From an uncultured Lachnospiraceae bacterium (GTDB lineage Bacteria; Bacillota; Clostridia; Lachnospirales; Lachnospiraceae): DNA of 64,000 nucleotides. Shown here in pieces: positions 51,093 to 59,385 of this stretch (position 1 is its first letter; the number at the start of each line of letters is the position of its first letter). Under the pieces are notes generated by a model that was not told where the DNA came from, ran no database searches, and saw nothing but the letters and a program-made list of their open reading frames with translations. The stretch is taken from positions 1-64,000 of the forward strand of contig CAMXPV010000016.1 in assembly GCA_947245585.1 (NCBI GenBank). The letters are read 5' to 3'. The translations under genes were made by a program, and so were the position numbers.

Positions 51093-51671
51093 TCAATCCT
51101 CCTGCAGCTTCGAAAACGCAATCACCGGCTCCGGACGATCCGTATGCGCCCCGATCATTTTTTCCATCCAAACCATATCGTACCATCTTCCGAATTTATA
51201 GCCGCATTTGTGAAACTCCCCGACCATGGCATAACCCAGATGTTCGTGAAATCGGACACTGTCTTTGGTCAGATACTCGTCCTCTGATTCAGGGTACGCG
51301 ATACAGGCGTTTAAATTGAGGATATGCTGCGCGCGGGAGATATCTTCCAGTGCAGCATAAAGCCTTCCGCCGATCCCGCCGCCTCTCTTGTCCTCTCTCA
51401 CATAAATGGAGACTTCGACCGCCCAATCATAAGCCGCCCTTTCCTTGAATGCACTCGTGTAAGCATAACCGAAAAGCTCTCCGTCCGCTTCGGCCACAAG
51501 GTAAGGGTAGCGGTTCAATGTGTTCTCAATTCTCTTTTTGAACGCTTCCAATGTCGGGACTTCATATTCAAACGTAATCGCCGTTTTTTCGACGTAAGGC
51601 GCGTAAATTGCCAGAAGTTCTCTGGCATCGTCAAGGGTGGCTGTTCTGATTTTTATTTCCTCGGCAGACAT
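51093..51671 (-). CDS. GNAT N-acetyltransferase, phosphinothricin-acetyltransferase type
   Basis: 192 residues from the ATG at 51671 (MSAEEIKIRTATLDDARELL), behind AAGGAGTG. The motifs ITFEYEVPTLEAFKKRIENT, YAYTSAFKERAAYDWAVEVS and the acetyl-CoA loop EDKRGGGIGGRLY, with the closing YKFGRWYDMVWMEK, match the Pat/Bar/YwnH group that acetylates phosphinothricin-like compounds or methionine sulfoximine. It is single and ends one base before the LRR start codon. Confidence 0.93.
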   Translation of the reverse strand: MSAEEIKIRTATLDDARELLAIYAPYVEKTAITFEYEVPTLEAFKKRIENTLNRYPYLVAEADGELFGYAYTSAFKERAAYDWAVEVSIYVREDKRGGGIGGRLYAALEDISRAQHILNLNACIAYPESEDEYLTKDSVRFHEHLGYAMVGEFHKCGYKFGRWYDMVWMEKMIGAHTDRPEPVIAFSKLQED

Positions 51672-51741
51672 TTTCACACTCCTTTGCGAAGGATTTTTGC
51701 AACATTTCGCACTTTTCCTTCCTTCGCACTCATCCTTTCCT

Positions 51742-52650
51742 CTATTGGTTCGTGGACTCCTCATCCCAACAGGCAATCTGCCGTTTCGCATCTTCATACT
51801 CTTCCACAGATATTTCGAGACCCTCGCAGGCTTCCCGCAAAGTGACATGATATTTTTTTATATTTAATTCTACACTTCTTATCATCGTTCTAAGACGTCC
51901 TTGCTCCATTCCTTGTGCGATTCCTTGTGCGATTCCTCGCTCTAACCCAATCTCAAGAATACTCATCCTCTCTACCTCCCATTCTTCCGATTGCTTTACC
52001 TCTCTCACTATCTTATCCAAATCCAAAATGCGGTGATCTTTTTCCGTAACATCCTCATTCTCTAATGTGGTATACTTCATATATTGCAACAGGCTAACCA
52101 ACTCTGAGCGGCCATTCTTGCTAGTCATATTTAAAAAAATCTTACTGGTTCCATCTTCCAATGTCAGCTCCGGAACTTCTTCACAACGCTCCGTAAATGT
52201 ATACATCGCTAAGTTTTTCCCGAATATATCCTCCTGCGTAATAAAAATAATCGCTGTCGACGGCAAATTCCTATACCGGGTTTTCTTCCCTGACTTTAAA
52301 ATCGGCGTATCCAACATACTTTGATAAAACCGGGAACGTTTACGGATATCATCTTTTTCCGTGTCATTCTGCATCTCCATATCAAACTGCCTGTCATATT
52401 CATCCAAAGCCCATGCATCCAGACGAATCGCCCGTTTCCCCGATTTATTCAAAATCACCTGCTCTACTTTAACTTCCTTGAGCTTTAAATTTGGTTCATC
52501 CAAGATAATACTGAGCACATCTTCATATGCCGCTTTCACCTTCATAACCGACAAAAACAAAGCAAAATCACTCAGATTAATCTGTTCATTTGTGTCATGA
52601 TTCATCCTGTTTCCTCTCTTTCCCATAGTTGGCAGAGAGGTTTCCATCAT
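51742..52650 (-). CDS. Rpn/PD-(D/E)XK nuclease family transposase-like protein
   Basis: 302 residues from the ATG at 52650, behind GGGAGGAG. The PD-(D/E)XK core is visible: Asp in KRAIRLDAWALDEYDRQFD and the E-x-Q pair in FDMEMQ, then RKRSRFYQSMLD. The C-terminal third carries a helical region with GIAQGIAQGMEQG, coded by a 12-bp tandem repeat near 51905-51940. Members are recombination-promoting nucleases found in many copies per genome. No terminal repeats are seen here, so it stands alone. Confidence 0.9.
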   Translation of the reverse strand: MMETSLPTMGKRGNRMNHDTNEQINLSDFALFLSVMKVKAAYEDVLSIILDEPNLKLKEVKVEQVILNKSGKRAIRLDAWALDEYDRQFDMEMQNDTEKDDIRKRSRFYQSMLDTPILKSGKKTRYRNLPSTAIIFITQEDIFGKNLAMYTFTERCEEVPELTLEDGTSKIFLNMTSKNGRSELVSLLQYMKYTTLENEDVTEKDHRILDLDKIVREVKQSEEWEVERMSILEIGLERGIAQGIAQGMEQGRLRTMIRSVELNIKKYHVTLREACEGLEISVEEYEDAKRQIACWDEESTNQ

Positions 52651-52861
52651 TTACTTCTCCTCCCTGCGGTTATTTAGTTGTAAGCAAGGAGTTTTACGGA
52701 GAAAGCTCCGCATAAAGACGGAATTTAGATAAAATCCGTTAAGATACTTTCAGAATCTTAGATTTTCTTTGCTTAAAGCAATTTTAGCACATTCTTTTTT
52801 TCATTACAAGATAACCTTTCCGTCGTTTAACTTTATTTAAATTTTCTTTTTCAAAAAGCCC

Positions 52862-52897
52862 TTGACATTAGTTCTATATAGTACTATTCTATATAAT
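52862..52897 (+). promoter_or_regulatory. Promoter and operator-like repeats of marR
   Basis: -35 TTGACA (52862-52867). At 17 bases lies TATTCT (52885-52890) as a weak -10; TATAAT at 52892-52897 is too far. TTCTATATA occurs twice (52872, 52887), with the palindrome ATAGTACTAT (52878-52887) between. A MarR-type site that overlaps the promoter fits autorepression. Confidence 0.5.
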
Positions 52898-52917
52898 ATA
52901 ATTTAGGAGAGCACACT

Positions 52918-53373
52918 ATGGCACAAAAAACAGACGGCGGGATTCTGATTACCCGCATCAAACAGCTTCAGGGCCGAATATTTGAAAAACTGTTGGCCAC
53001 ACACGACATCAGCGAATTTAACGGCGCACAGGGAAGAATCCTATTTGTCCTGTGGGAAAAAGACAGTATTCCGATCAGCGAGCTTGCCAGAAAGACAGGG
53101 CTTGCCAAAACTACCCTGACTAGTATGTTGGACCGCATGGAACAGCGGGAACTGATTGAGCGCGTCTACTCTCCCACCGACCGCAGAACCGTGAAAATAC
53201 AACTGACAGAAAAGGCGTTGGGACTGCGGGAACACTACGAACAGGTCTCCGACGAAATGAATCAGATTTTTTACAAGGGGTTTCGCGATGAAGAAATATT
53301 CGCTCTGGAAACAGGCCTTAGGAAGGTGCTTGCAAATCTTACAGAAAAGGAGGATCACACAAATGGAACTTAG
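52918..53373 (+). CDS. MarR-family transcriptional regulator
   Basis: 151 residues. The winged helix (about 40-105) contains ISELARKTGLAKTTLTSMLD and the wing IERVYSPTDRRTVKIQLTEK, flanked by dimerisation helices. ATG behind TTAGGAGAG. It overlaps the split-barrel gene downstream by 11 bases and likely represses the pair from the palindromic site in its promoter. Confidence 0.94.
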   Translation: MAQKTDGGILITRIKQLQGRIFEKLLATHDISEFNGAQGRILFVLWEKDSIPISELARKTGLAKTTLTSMLDRMEQRELIERVYSPTDRRTVKIQLTEKALGLREHYEQVSDEMNQIFYKGFRDEEIFALETGLRKVLANLTEKEDHTNGT

Positions 53374-53797
53374 CATGATCAAATCAGGTATCCGCGCGCT
53401 TCGCGAAAACGCACAGGTAGCCTATGTCGCCTCGGTGAATGAGGAGGGATTTCCCCAGATCAAGGGAATGCTCTCACTGGAGCATGAAAGCATGAAAACC
53501 CACTATTTTTCCACCAACACCAGTTCCAAAAGGGTGGCGCAGTTTCTGAAAAACCCGAAAGCTTCCGTGTACTATGTGGACGATACCAGAGATCAATATA
53601 AAGGCGCCTTGTTTACAGGCACCATGAAAGTCTGCACCGACCGCGAAACCAAAGCTTTTCTCTGGCGGGACGGCTTTGAAATGTATTATCCGAAGGGTGT
53701 GGACGACGAGGATTACTGCGTGTATCAATTTACTGCCGAGACCGTCAATTACTATTACGGACTGAGCAACGTGACTCTTTCGGTGGATGAGCTGTAG
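53363..53797 (+). CDS. FMN-binding split-barrel protein (pyridoxamine 5'-phosphate oxidase family)
   Basis: 144 residues from the ATG at 53363, behind AAGGAGG. VAYVASVNEEGFPQIKGMLS near 19-38 and YFSTNTSSKRVAQFLKNPKA near 48-67 follow the PNPOx-like split barrel of general stress protein 26 and flavin reductase-like proteins. The ligand may be FMN or F420. The gene is coupled to marR and closed by an intrinsic terminator that starts at the stop codon. Confidence 0.9.
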   Translation: MELSMIKSGIRALRENAQVAYVASVNEEGFPQIKGMLSLEHESMKTHYFSTNTSSKRVAQFLKNPKASVYYVDDTRDQYKGALFTGTMKVCTDRETKAFLWRDGFEMYYPKGVDDEDYCVYQFTAETVNYYYGLSNVTLSVDEL

Positions 53798-53823
53798 GGC
53801 GGGATTTCCGCCCTTTTCTTTTC
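53797..53823 (+). terminator. Intrinsic terminator after the split-barrel gene
   Basis: GGGCGG and CCGCCC pair around a GATTT loop, followed by TTTTCTTTT. It begins at the last base of the stop codon. Confidence 0.85.
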
Positions 53824-53859
53824 TCAGGCAAACGTTATCCGCCCACCTCCAACCGCCTC

Positions 53860-55149
53860 TCAACCGCGGTACACAACCTTCCCGCCGCAGATCGTATAGC
53901 TGACCACTCCCGGCAGGCTCTCCCCCACAAAAGGCGAGTTCACCGCTTTGGACGCGAAATCCCTCACCTCCCATTCCTTCTTCGGGTCAAATACCACCAG
54001 ATCAGCCGGGCCGCCCTCTTTCAGATACCCTGCGTCAAGGTGATACAATTTGGCAGGCGCAAGACTCATCTTCCCGATCAGCTCCATCATGGATAGATAC
54101 CCCTTATCCACTAACTCCCGAATCCCCAAAGATAACGCCGTCTCCAGGCCGATGATACCGCTCGGCGCTTCCGTCAGCGGTTTGGCCTTCTCCTGCGCGC
54201 TGTGAGGCGCGTGGTCCGTGGCGATCATGTCAATCGTGCCGTCCCGCAGCCCCTCTATGATTGCCAGACGGTCTTCTTCTTCTCTGAGGGGCGGATTCAT
54301 CTTGGCAAGCGTACCATGTGCGATCACGGCCTCCTCTGTCAGGGTAAAATGATGGGGCGTCGCCTCCGCATAGATATGGCCACTCTTCTTTTTCGCCTGC
54401 CGCACCAACTCCACGGCCTCCTTCGTGCTGATATGTTGGATGGACAAATCGCCCTCCTCCTCCATGGCAATCCTTAGATCCCGTTCCACCATGGAGATTT
54501 CCGCCTCTCTGGGAGAGCCGCCTATGCCGTAGTGGGCCGCCGCCTTTCCCGCATTGACACCGTTATTGGTTATGAGCGACGGATTCTCCTCATGGAGGCT
54601 AATAGGTTTCCCGCATTTCGCCACCCGCCGCAGGGCCTCTCTGAGAAGCGTTTCATCCATCAGCGGAATGCCGTCGTCCGTAAATCCCGCCGCTCCCAGA
54701 CCGCTCAGCGCCTCCATATCGGTCAGCTCCTTGCCTTGAAGCCCCTTCGTCACGTTGGCACAGGAGTAAACATGAATCCCTGTCTCTTCACCTTTTTTCA
54801 GCACATAGGCAAGGGTCTCCGCGTTGTCCACGGCAGGCTTCGTATTGGCCATCAGCACAACCGAGGTAAAGCCGCCCCGCGCCGCTGCGGTCGCCCCGCT
54901 GTGAATATCCTCTTTATAGGTAAACCCCGGGTCACGGAAATGCACATGCACATCAACCAGACCCGGTGCAACGCATTGACCATTTAGGTCAATTTTCTCT
55001 GTCATGCCACCTTCACACTGCTGCCCCATCGGCGTGCCCTGCGGCACAATGCGGACAATCTTCCCACTCTCCGCATCAATTAAAATATCCCGATATCCTT
55101 CTGTACCCGATGCCGGGTCAATCATATATCCGTTTTTTAATAAAATCAT
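53860..55149 (-). CDS. pyrC: Dihydroorotase
   Basis: 429 residues from the ATG at 55149 (MILLKNGYMIDPASGTEGYR), behind a GAGGAAAA site. Class I dihydroorotase motifs: His68 and His70 in DVHVHFRDPG, the mid-barrel SLHEENPSL and the metal site around IQHIS, and the catalytic Asp in ATDHAPHS. It cyclises carbamoyl-aspartate to dihydroorotate. pyrK and pyrD are 6.6 kb away. A strong promoter with two 10-12 bp palindromes precedes it, so a repressor control separate from the rest of the pathway is likely. Confidence 0.96.
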   Translation of the reverse strand: MILLKNGYMIDPASGTEGYRDILIDAESGKIVRIVPQGTPMGQQCEGGMTEKIDLNGQCVAPGLVDVHVHFRDPGFTYKEDIHSGATAAARGGFTSVVLMANTKPAVDNAETLAYVLKKGEETGIHVYSCANVTKGLQGKELTDMEALSGLGAAGFTDDGIPLMDETLLREALRRVAKCGKPISLHEENPSLITNNGVNAGKAAAHYGIGGSPREAEISMVERDLRIAMEEEGDLSIQHISTKEAVELVRQAKKKSGHIYAEATPHHFTLTEEAVIAHGTLAKMNPPLREEEDRLAIIEGLRDGTIDMIATDHAPHSAQEKAKPLTEAPSGIIGLETALSLGIRELVDKGYLSMMELIGKMSLAPAKLYHLDAGYLKEGGPADLVVFDPKKEWEVRDFASKAVNSPFVGESLPGVVSYTICGGKVVYRG

Positions 55150-55165
55150 AATTTTCCTCAAAAAC

Positions 55166-55175
55166 GCCGTACGGC
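55166..55175. promoter_or_regulatory. Palindrome GCCGTACGGC in the pyrC leader
   Basis: A perfect 10-bp dyad between the pyrC promoter and its ribosome binding site, related to the site at 55204-55215. With its flanks it can also pair with the upstream copy to form a 16-bp hairpin in the leader. Confidence 0.55.
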
Positions 55176-55192
55176 TTATTTTTGTGTTTCTC

Positions 55193-55222
55193 ATTATAAA
55201 ATAAGCCGATCGGCTAAGTCAA
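55193..55222 (-). promoter_or_regulatory. Promoter of pyrC with internal palindrome
   Basis: Minus strand: -35 TTGACT (55217-55222), 18-base spacer, consensus -10 TATAAT (55193-55198). The spacer holds the perfect 12-bp palindrome AGCCGATCGGCT (55204-55215), an ideal place for a repressor. Confidence 0.8.
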
Positions 55223-55239
55223 CCCATTTCCGCATCTTA

Positions 55240-55671
55240 CTACTCAAACACCACTGGCTTCTGTGAAAACTCCGTCTTCACCACCACATAAGGGAAACTT
55301 GCCACCGGCTTGCTCTTTTCCTCCGGAGAGGGGCCGATCAGGTTTGTGTCTATGTAGACGGCATTGGCCGTCTCATACAAATCGTTGACCGCAATGCTGT
55401 AGCCGCCCGTCTGCTGCGTTCCATATCCCACGCAGATATATAGAAAACCCTGGTCCTCAAAAGTCAGCTTAAACGCATTCTCCTTGCGCTCTTCAATTTT
55501 TGAGAGCAGCTCCTCCGGTATATTGTCTTCCGCTATCACCGTGTATTCCAGATCCTTAATCTTTTCCATAGGGTCCTTCTTTTGCCCGCAGGAATACACC
55601 GCAAAACACAGCAGGCAGACCAGTCCTATGCTTACTATTCTTCTCTGATACTCGCTTAACTCGCCCATCAT
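55240..55671 (-). CDS. PrcB-like lipoprotein of unknown function
   Basis: 143 residues. The lipobox is weak: hydrophobic IGLVCLLCFAVYSCGQ near 13-28. The mature part has GTQQTGGYSIAVNDLYETAN and FPYVVVKTEFSQKPVVFE, as in PrcB C-terminal domains of Treponema-type protease complexes and many clostridial lipoproteins. The prolease partner is not encoded nearby, so no function is assigned. ATG behind GGAGGAAATG, sharing it with a second Met. Confidence 0.72.
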   Translation of the reverse strand: MMGELSEYQRRIVSIGLVCLLCFAVYSCGQKKDPMEKIKDLEYTVIAEDNIPEELLSKIEERKENAFKLTFEDQGFLYICVGYGTQQTGGYSIAVNDLYETANAVYIDTNLIGPSPEEKSKPVASFPYVVVKTEFSQKPVVFE

Positions 55672-55716
55672 TTCCTCCGCATTTCCTCTTACTATCTAAT
55701 TTATTATGCGAAGGCA

Positions 55717-55746
55717 TTGTCTATTCCTATAGAATAATGCTATACT
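55717..55746 (+). promoter_or_regulatory. Promoter of the acyltransferase gene
   Basis: -35 TTGTCT (55717-55722), 18-base spacer, -10 TATACT (55741-55746), 35 bases before the start codon. Confidence 0.6.
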
Positions 55747-55781
55747 TAATACAAAAATTAAAACATAGAAAGGTTTTCACC

Positions 55782-56516
55782 ATGATACGTCTGATCTTAG
55801 TCGCCACCTTTGTAGTCCTGTTTCTGATTTTCAGTATTCCTCTTTTGATCGTGGAATATTTTCTTGGAAAATGTAACCAGTCCGCCAAGGACAAAAGTTC
55901 TCTTGCCATTGTCAACTGGGCCTTTCGCTGCGTTCTTTTTCTGTCCGGCGTGTCCGTCACGGTGGTCGGCGAAGAGAATGTGCCAAAAGACAAGGCCGTC
56001 CTCTACATCGGCAACCACAGAAGCTATTTCGATATTATCATGACCTATGTGCGCGTTCCCAGGCCCACCGGCTATATTGCAAAAATCGGTATGCTGAAGG
56101 TTCCGCTCCTGTCTAACTGGATGAAAAACCTGCACTGTCTCTTTCTTGACAGAAAAGATATCAAACAGGGGATGAAAACCATTCTCACAGCGGTGGAAAA
56201 AGTAAAATCCGGCATCTCCATCTGTATCTTCCCGGAGGGAAGCCGCAGTACCAAGCCGGATGAATTTCTCCCCTTCCACGGCGGCAGTTTTAAGATCGCC
56301 GAAAAATCAGGGTGCCCCATTATTCCCATAAGTATCAATAATGCGGATCAAGTCTGGGAAGCGCATCTGCCAAGAATCAAAAAGACCCACGTCGTCATCG
56401 AGTACGGCAGGCCCATCTACATAAAAGACCTCGACAAAGACCAGAAACGCCACGTTGACGATATGGTGCTGTCTGTCATTAAGGAAATGTACTTCAAAAA
56501 CAAGGAACTCGTGTAG
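55782..56516 (+). CDS. plsC: 1-acyl-sn-glycerol-3-phosphate acyltransferase
   Basis: 244 residues from the ATG at 55782 (MIRLILVATFVVLFLIF), behind AGAAAGG; the frame upstream has no start site. One N-terminal membrane segment anchors the enzyme. Acyltransferase motifs: NHRSYFD (the HX4D pair), GYIAKIGMLKVP, FPEGSRS and the substrate motif PIIPISI. It adds the second acyl chain to make phosphatidic acid. Single gene, closed by a hairpin shared with the convergent GH9-like gene. Confidence 0.93.
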   Translation: MIRLILVATFVVLFLIFSIPLLIVEYFLGKCNQSAKDKSSLAIVNWAFRCVLFLSGVSVTVVGEENVPKDKAVLYIGNHRSYFDIIMTYVRVPRPTGYIAKIGMLKVPLLSNWMKNLHCLFLDRKDIKQGMKTILTAVEKVKSGISICIFPEGSRSTKPDEFLPFHGGSFKIAEKSGCPIIPISINNADQVWEAHLPRIKKTHVVIEYGRPIYIKDLDKDQKRHVDDMVLSVIKEMYFKNKELV

Positions 56517-56535
56517 TTTTAAACAGTATTCATGC

Positions 56536-56563
56536 AGAGAATGCCGCTTTTCAGGCATTCTCT
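56536..56563. terminator. Bidirectional hairpin between convergent genes
   Basis: AGAGAATGCC and GGCATTCTCT pair perfectly around an 8-base loop, reaching the stop codon of the GH9-like gene. A short C/T-rich run follows on the plus strand. Confidence 0.75.
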
Positions 56564-58158
56564 CACTCTTCCCCCACCACCAACTCGTCATCCATAATAG
56601 CGGCAAGCAAAAGCAAAAGCTCCGCGTTCAAATCCACCTGATTCATCACGCCCAGGCTCACGTCGATATCGCGGTAATTTCGCTCCCCCTCCCCATCCAG
56701 ATAGGAGATGGACAGGAGATTCCGTCCCAACATGTAGTGAATATGATTTTCAAGCACAGTCGCATACTCATGGTTTGTGATAATATGATCCACCACCGCC
56801 AATCTCGTCATGTTCCTCAAAAGGCCGGCGCTGCTGCCCTGTTTTTCATCCGCCTTCACCAGAAGTTTGGAGTCCTTGGAACCATAGGAAATCTCCTCTC
56901 CTTTCCGCATCAGATTCTGTATCACAGATCTGCACAGGGCGATATCCACCGACTGCTTTGTGGAAAGATAGGTCACGCATCCCCAGAAGGCAAAGTCATT
57001 TTCCAGATCCGGATCCGTGTTCTGTGCCAGATAGGATTTGATCACACTGTGATACTGATACCCTCCCGTAGCGCGGTAAAGTTCCGCAGCCGCATAAAAA
57101 TACTGTTCCTGTGAAATATCAGCCAGATAGTTTTCCGCATATCGGTACGCTCTGTCCGAAGCCTGCAGACATTGTGTCGCAAACTCCCGGTCATAACTCT
57201 GGTATAGATAGCTGAATTTCGCCATGGTTGCTGCGAAATGAATCGTGGCATCCATGGTAATCCCATCAATATAAAGAATATAGCCTGCATTTTTATTGTC
57301 AACTGAGCTGACGGAGGCATACACAGCCCCGCTCTTGGCATCCTGCATTTTCAAGAGCCAGTCAATCTCATATTTCACCTCGTCGAGCACATCAGGAATC
57401 CCGTTGCCGCTCTCCGGTATATTCATATCGTCTCCCATGGCATCCGGGTAAAGCTCATAGGTAAGAAGCAGATTGTTGATCGCCTGACAACCCTTCGCCA
57501 CATCACGGCTTCCGATCTCATCCACATGCCATCCTCCCGACACGTCAAGTTTGATCATCGCCTCATCCTTCATCTGTGCTTCCCTGGAATGACAGGCATT
57601 GTGCGCTGCCTCACCTGCAAGCTCCGAGGAGAGCGTCAGGCCGCATCGGTTAAAATAATACTGCTTGAATACTTTACCGAAAAGATTTTCAAAAGGTTCC
57701 TGCGCAATCTGAAACGCATAGGAACGTCCAATCGACGGTGCCTGTATGTAGTAAGTCCCCTCCGTGTTAAAGTCTGTAAAATCCGCATAGCTGATATAGG
57801 CATTCACAGAGGCATCGAATCCTTTGCTTTCCACCTTACCGGTGTAGACTTCCCGTCCGGTCTGTTCCTCCAAAATCGAGAATGTCTCCGGCGGCGTCTC
57901 CCCGTTTATCATGGCGATCTTATTGCTGTCCACAGCATATCCCAACTGATCCACCATAATACTCGGCAGGCTCTCCGGCACCTCATAATCGAACTCCGGC
58001 GAGAGCCCCAGACTGGTAAAATCGTCGTTCTCCTCCCTGCTTGTCCGCGCGTTCCTCCGGAGATCGCGCAGATCACCGCAGCCTGTTATTGCCGTCAATA
58101 ACAGTGTAAGGAGGAGAAGTATGCAGATTTTTTGTTGTAATAACTTATTCTTTCGCAT
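56563..58158 (-). CDS. GH9-like (CelD N-terminal Ig) lipoprotein with degenerate catalytic site
   Basis: 531 residues. Signal peptide with lipobox TAITGC (Cys27); a CelD/cellulase N-terminal Ig domain (about 65-150; IMVDQLGYAVDSNKIAMING); then an alpha/alpha barrel of GH9 type (about 160-520; CHSREAQ, DVSGGWH at 205-211, IPDVLDEVKYEIDWLLKMQD). In active GH9 enzymes DVSGGWH is followed by D-A-G-D, whose Asp residues are the base; here it reads VDEIGSRD. The C-terminal acid motif NE is also not found near YRDIDVSLGVMNQ. So the protein binds or cuts unusual glycans or is not an enzyme. A single gene behind an extended -10 promoter. Confidence 0.85.
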   Translation of the reverse strand: MRKNKLLQQKICILLLLTLLLTAITGCGDLRDLRRNARTSREENDDFTSLGLSPEFDYEVPESLPSIMVDQLGYAVDSNKIAMINGETPPETFSILEEQTGREVYTGKVESKGFDASVNAYISYADFTDFNTEGTYYIQAPSIGRSYAFQIAQEPFENLFGKVFKQYYFNRCGLTLSSELAGEAAHNACHSREAQMKDEAMIKLDVSGGWHVDEIGSRDVAKGCQAINNLLLTYELYPDAMGDDMNIPESGNGIPDVLDEVKYEIDWLLKMQDAKSGAVYASVSSVDNKNAGYILYIDGITMDATIHFAATMAKFSYLYQSYDREFATQCLQASDRAYRYAENYLADISQEQYFYAAAELYRATGGYQYHSVIKSYLAQNTDPDLENDFAFWGCVTYLSTKQSVDIALCRSVIQNLMRKGEEISYGSKDSKLLVKADEKQGSSAGLLRNMTRLAVVDHIITNHEYATVLENHIHYMLGRNLLSISYLDGEGERNYRDIDVSLGVMNQVDLNAELLLLLAAIMDDELVVGEE

Positions 58159-58187
58159 TATGATTCCCGTTCGTTTCTTTTGCGCTC

Positions 58188-58216
58188 ATTATATCACATT
58201 CTCTTTCGGCATAACA
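58188..58216 (-). promoter_or_regulatory. Promoter of the GH9-like gene
   Basis: Minus strand: an extended -10 TGATATAAT (TATAAT at 58188-58193) with a poor -35 TGTTAT (58211-58216), spacer 17. Confidence 0.6.
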
Positions 58217-58220
58217 GATA

Positions 58221-59375
58221 TCATTTCTGATTTTTGGAATCATACACAATTTTCCCGTCGATCAAGGTATAGAGGGTCTCGGTAAATATTTCCATGGGGT
58301 TTCCCGTGAATATGGCGATGTCCGCATCCTTTCCCGGCCGCAGGCTCCCTACTCTGTCCGATACGCCGCAGATCTTCGCCGCATTGATGGTGATGGACCT
58401 AAGTCCCTCCTCCGGCGCCATACCCGCCTTTACCGCAAGCCCTGCGCAGATTGGCAAAAACTGGATTTTAGACACGGGATGGTCCGTGGTGATGGCCGTG
58501 AGAATACCGTGCCCGGACAAAAGTCCCGCCGTCTTAAAAGCCATATTCTGCACCTCGATCTTATTGCGGCTAGCCATATCCGGGCCTACGATGGCCGGAA
58601 ACCCTGCCGCTTTCAGTTCCTCCATCACCAGGTGCCCCTCACTGCAATGGTCTATGGTCATGCGCAGATGAAACTCTTTTGCAATCCGCACAGCTGTCAG
58701 TATATCATCAGCCCGGTGCGCATGGGCTTTTAAGGGGATCTCCCTGCGAAGGACAGGGAGCCAGCACTCATAGCGGAAGTCCATCTCTGCGCCGCCGTCC
58801 TTTTCCTGTTTTTTCATGTAAGATACGGCCTTCGTGAGTTCTTCCCTGAGCATGGCGGCAATGGCCATGCGGGTGGATGGGGAAGTGCCCTGCCCGGAAT
58901 AATTTACCTTCGGATTTTCCCCGAAAGCAACCTTCATGGCCGCCGGAGCTTTCACAATCATGCCGTCAATACATCTGCCATGGGTCTTCACAAAGGCAAA
59001 CTGCCCGCCCACCACATTGGCGCTTCCGGGGCCGATCATGGCGGAGGTAATGCCTGCCTGCAGCGCGTCATTGAAGGCGGCATCCATGGGATTGATGGCA
59101 TCGATGGCGCGAAGATACGGCGTTACCGGGTCCACGTTCTCGTTACAGTCATCCCCCTCCATTCCTTTTTTCTCCTCTGTGATTCCCATATGACAGTGTG
59201 CCTCAATGATTCCTGGCATCACCAGACTGCCCTGCGCGTCCAGGACTTCCCCCTCTGTTTTCGGGCAGTCTCTCATATCTCCCACAGCCGCGATCTTCCC
59301 GTCCGCAATCTCAAGATATCCGTCCGGGAAGTCGCATTCTTCCATTGTCCTGATATTCCCGTGTATGATAAACAT
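58221..59375 (-). CDS. Metal-dependent amidohydrolase (imidazolonepropionase-like group)
   Basis: 384 residues. Metal ligands are visible: HCHMG near 59-63, Lys or His region KAHAHRADD near 216-224, IDHCSEGH near 241-248, and Asp in TTDHPV near 293-298. The C-terminal composite domain includes KDADIAIFTGNP and LIDGKIVYDSK. This subgroup of amidohydrolases has broad or unknown substrates. It follows the SpoIIQ-like gene by 10 bases and may be co-transcribed with it, yet it is unlikely to be a spore gene. Confidence 0.88.
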   Translation of the reverse strand: MFIIHGNIRTMEECDFPDGYLEIADGKIAAVGDMRDCPKTEGEVLDAQGSLVMPGIIEAHCHMGITEEKKGMEGDDCNENVDPVTPYLRAIDAINPMDAAFNDALQAGITSAMIGPGSANVVGGQFAFVKTHGRCIDGMIVKAPAAMKVAFGENPKVNYSGQGTSPSTRMAIAAMLREELTKAVSYMKKQEKDGGAEMDFRYECWLPVLRREIPLKAHAHRADDILTAVRIAKEFHLRMTIDHCSEGHLVMEELKAAGFPAIVGPDMASRNKIEVQNMAFKTAGLLSGHGILTAITTDHPVSKIQFLPICAGLAVKAGMAPEEGLRSITINAAKICGVSDRVGSLRPGKDADIAIFTGNPMEIFTETLYTLIDGKIVYDSKNQK

Positions 59376-59385
59376 AAGGTTTCCT

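Noticed and set aside
51903-51940. Short repeats considered as a CRISPR-like or intergenic array
   Set aside because: They lie within a coding frame, have a 12-bp unit and no spacers.
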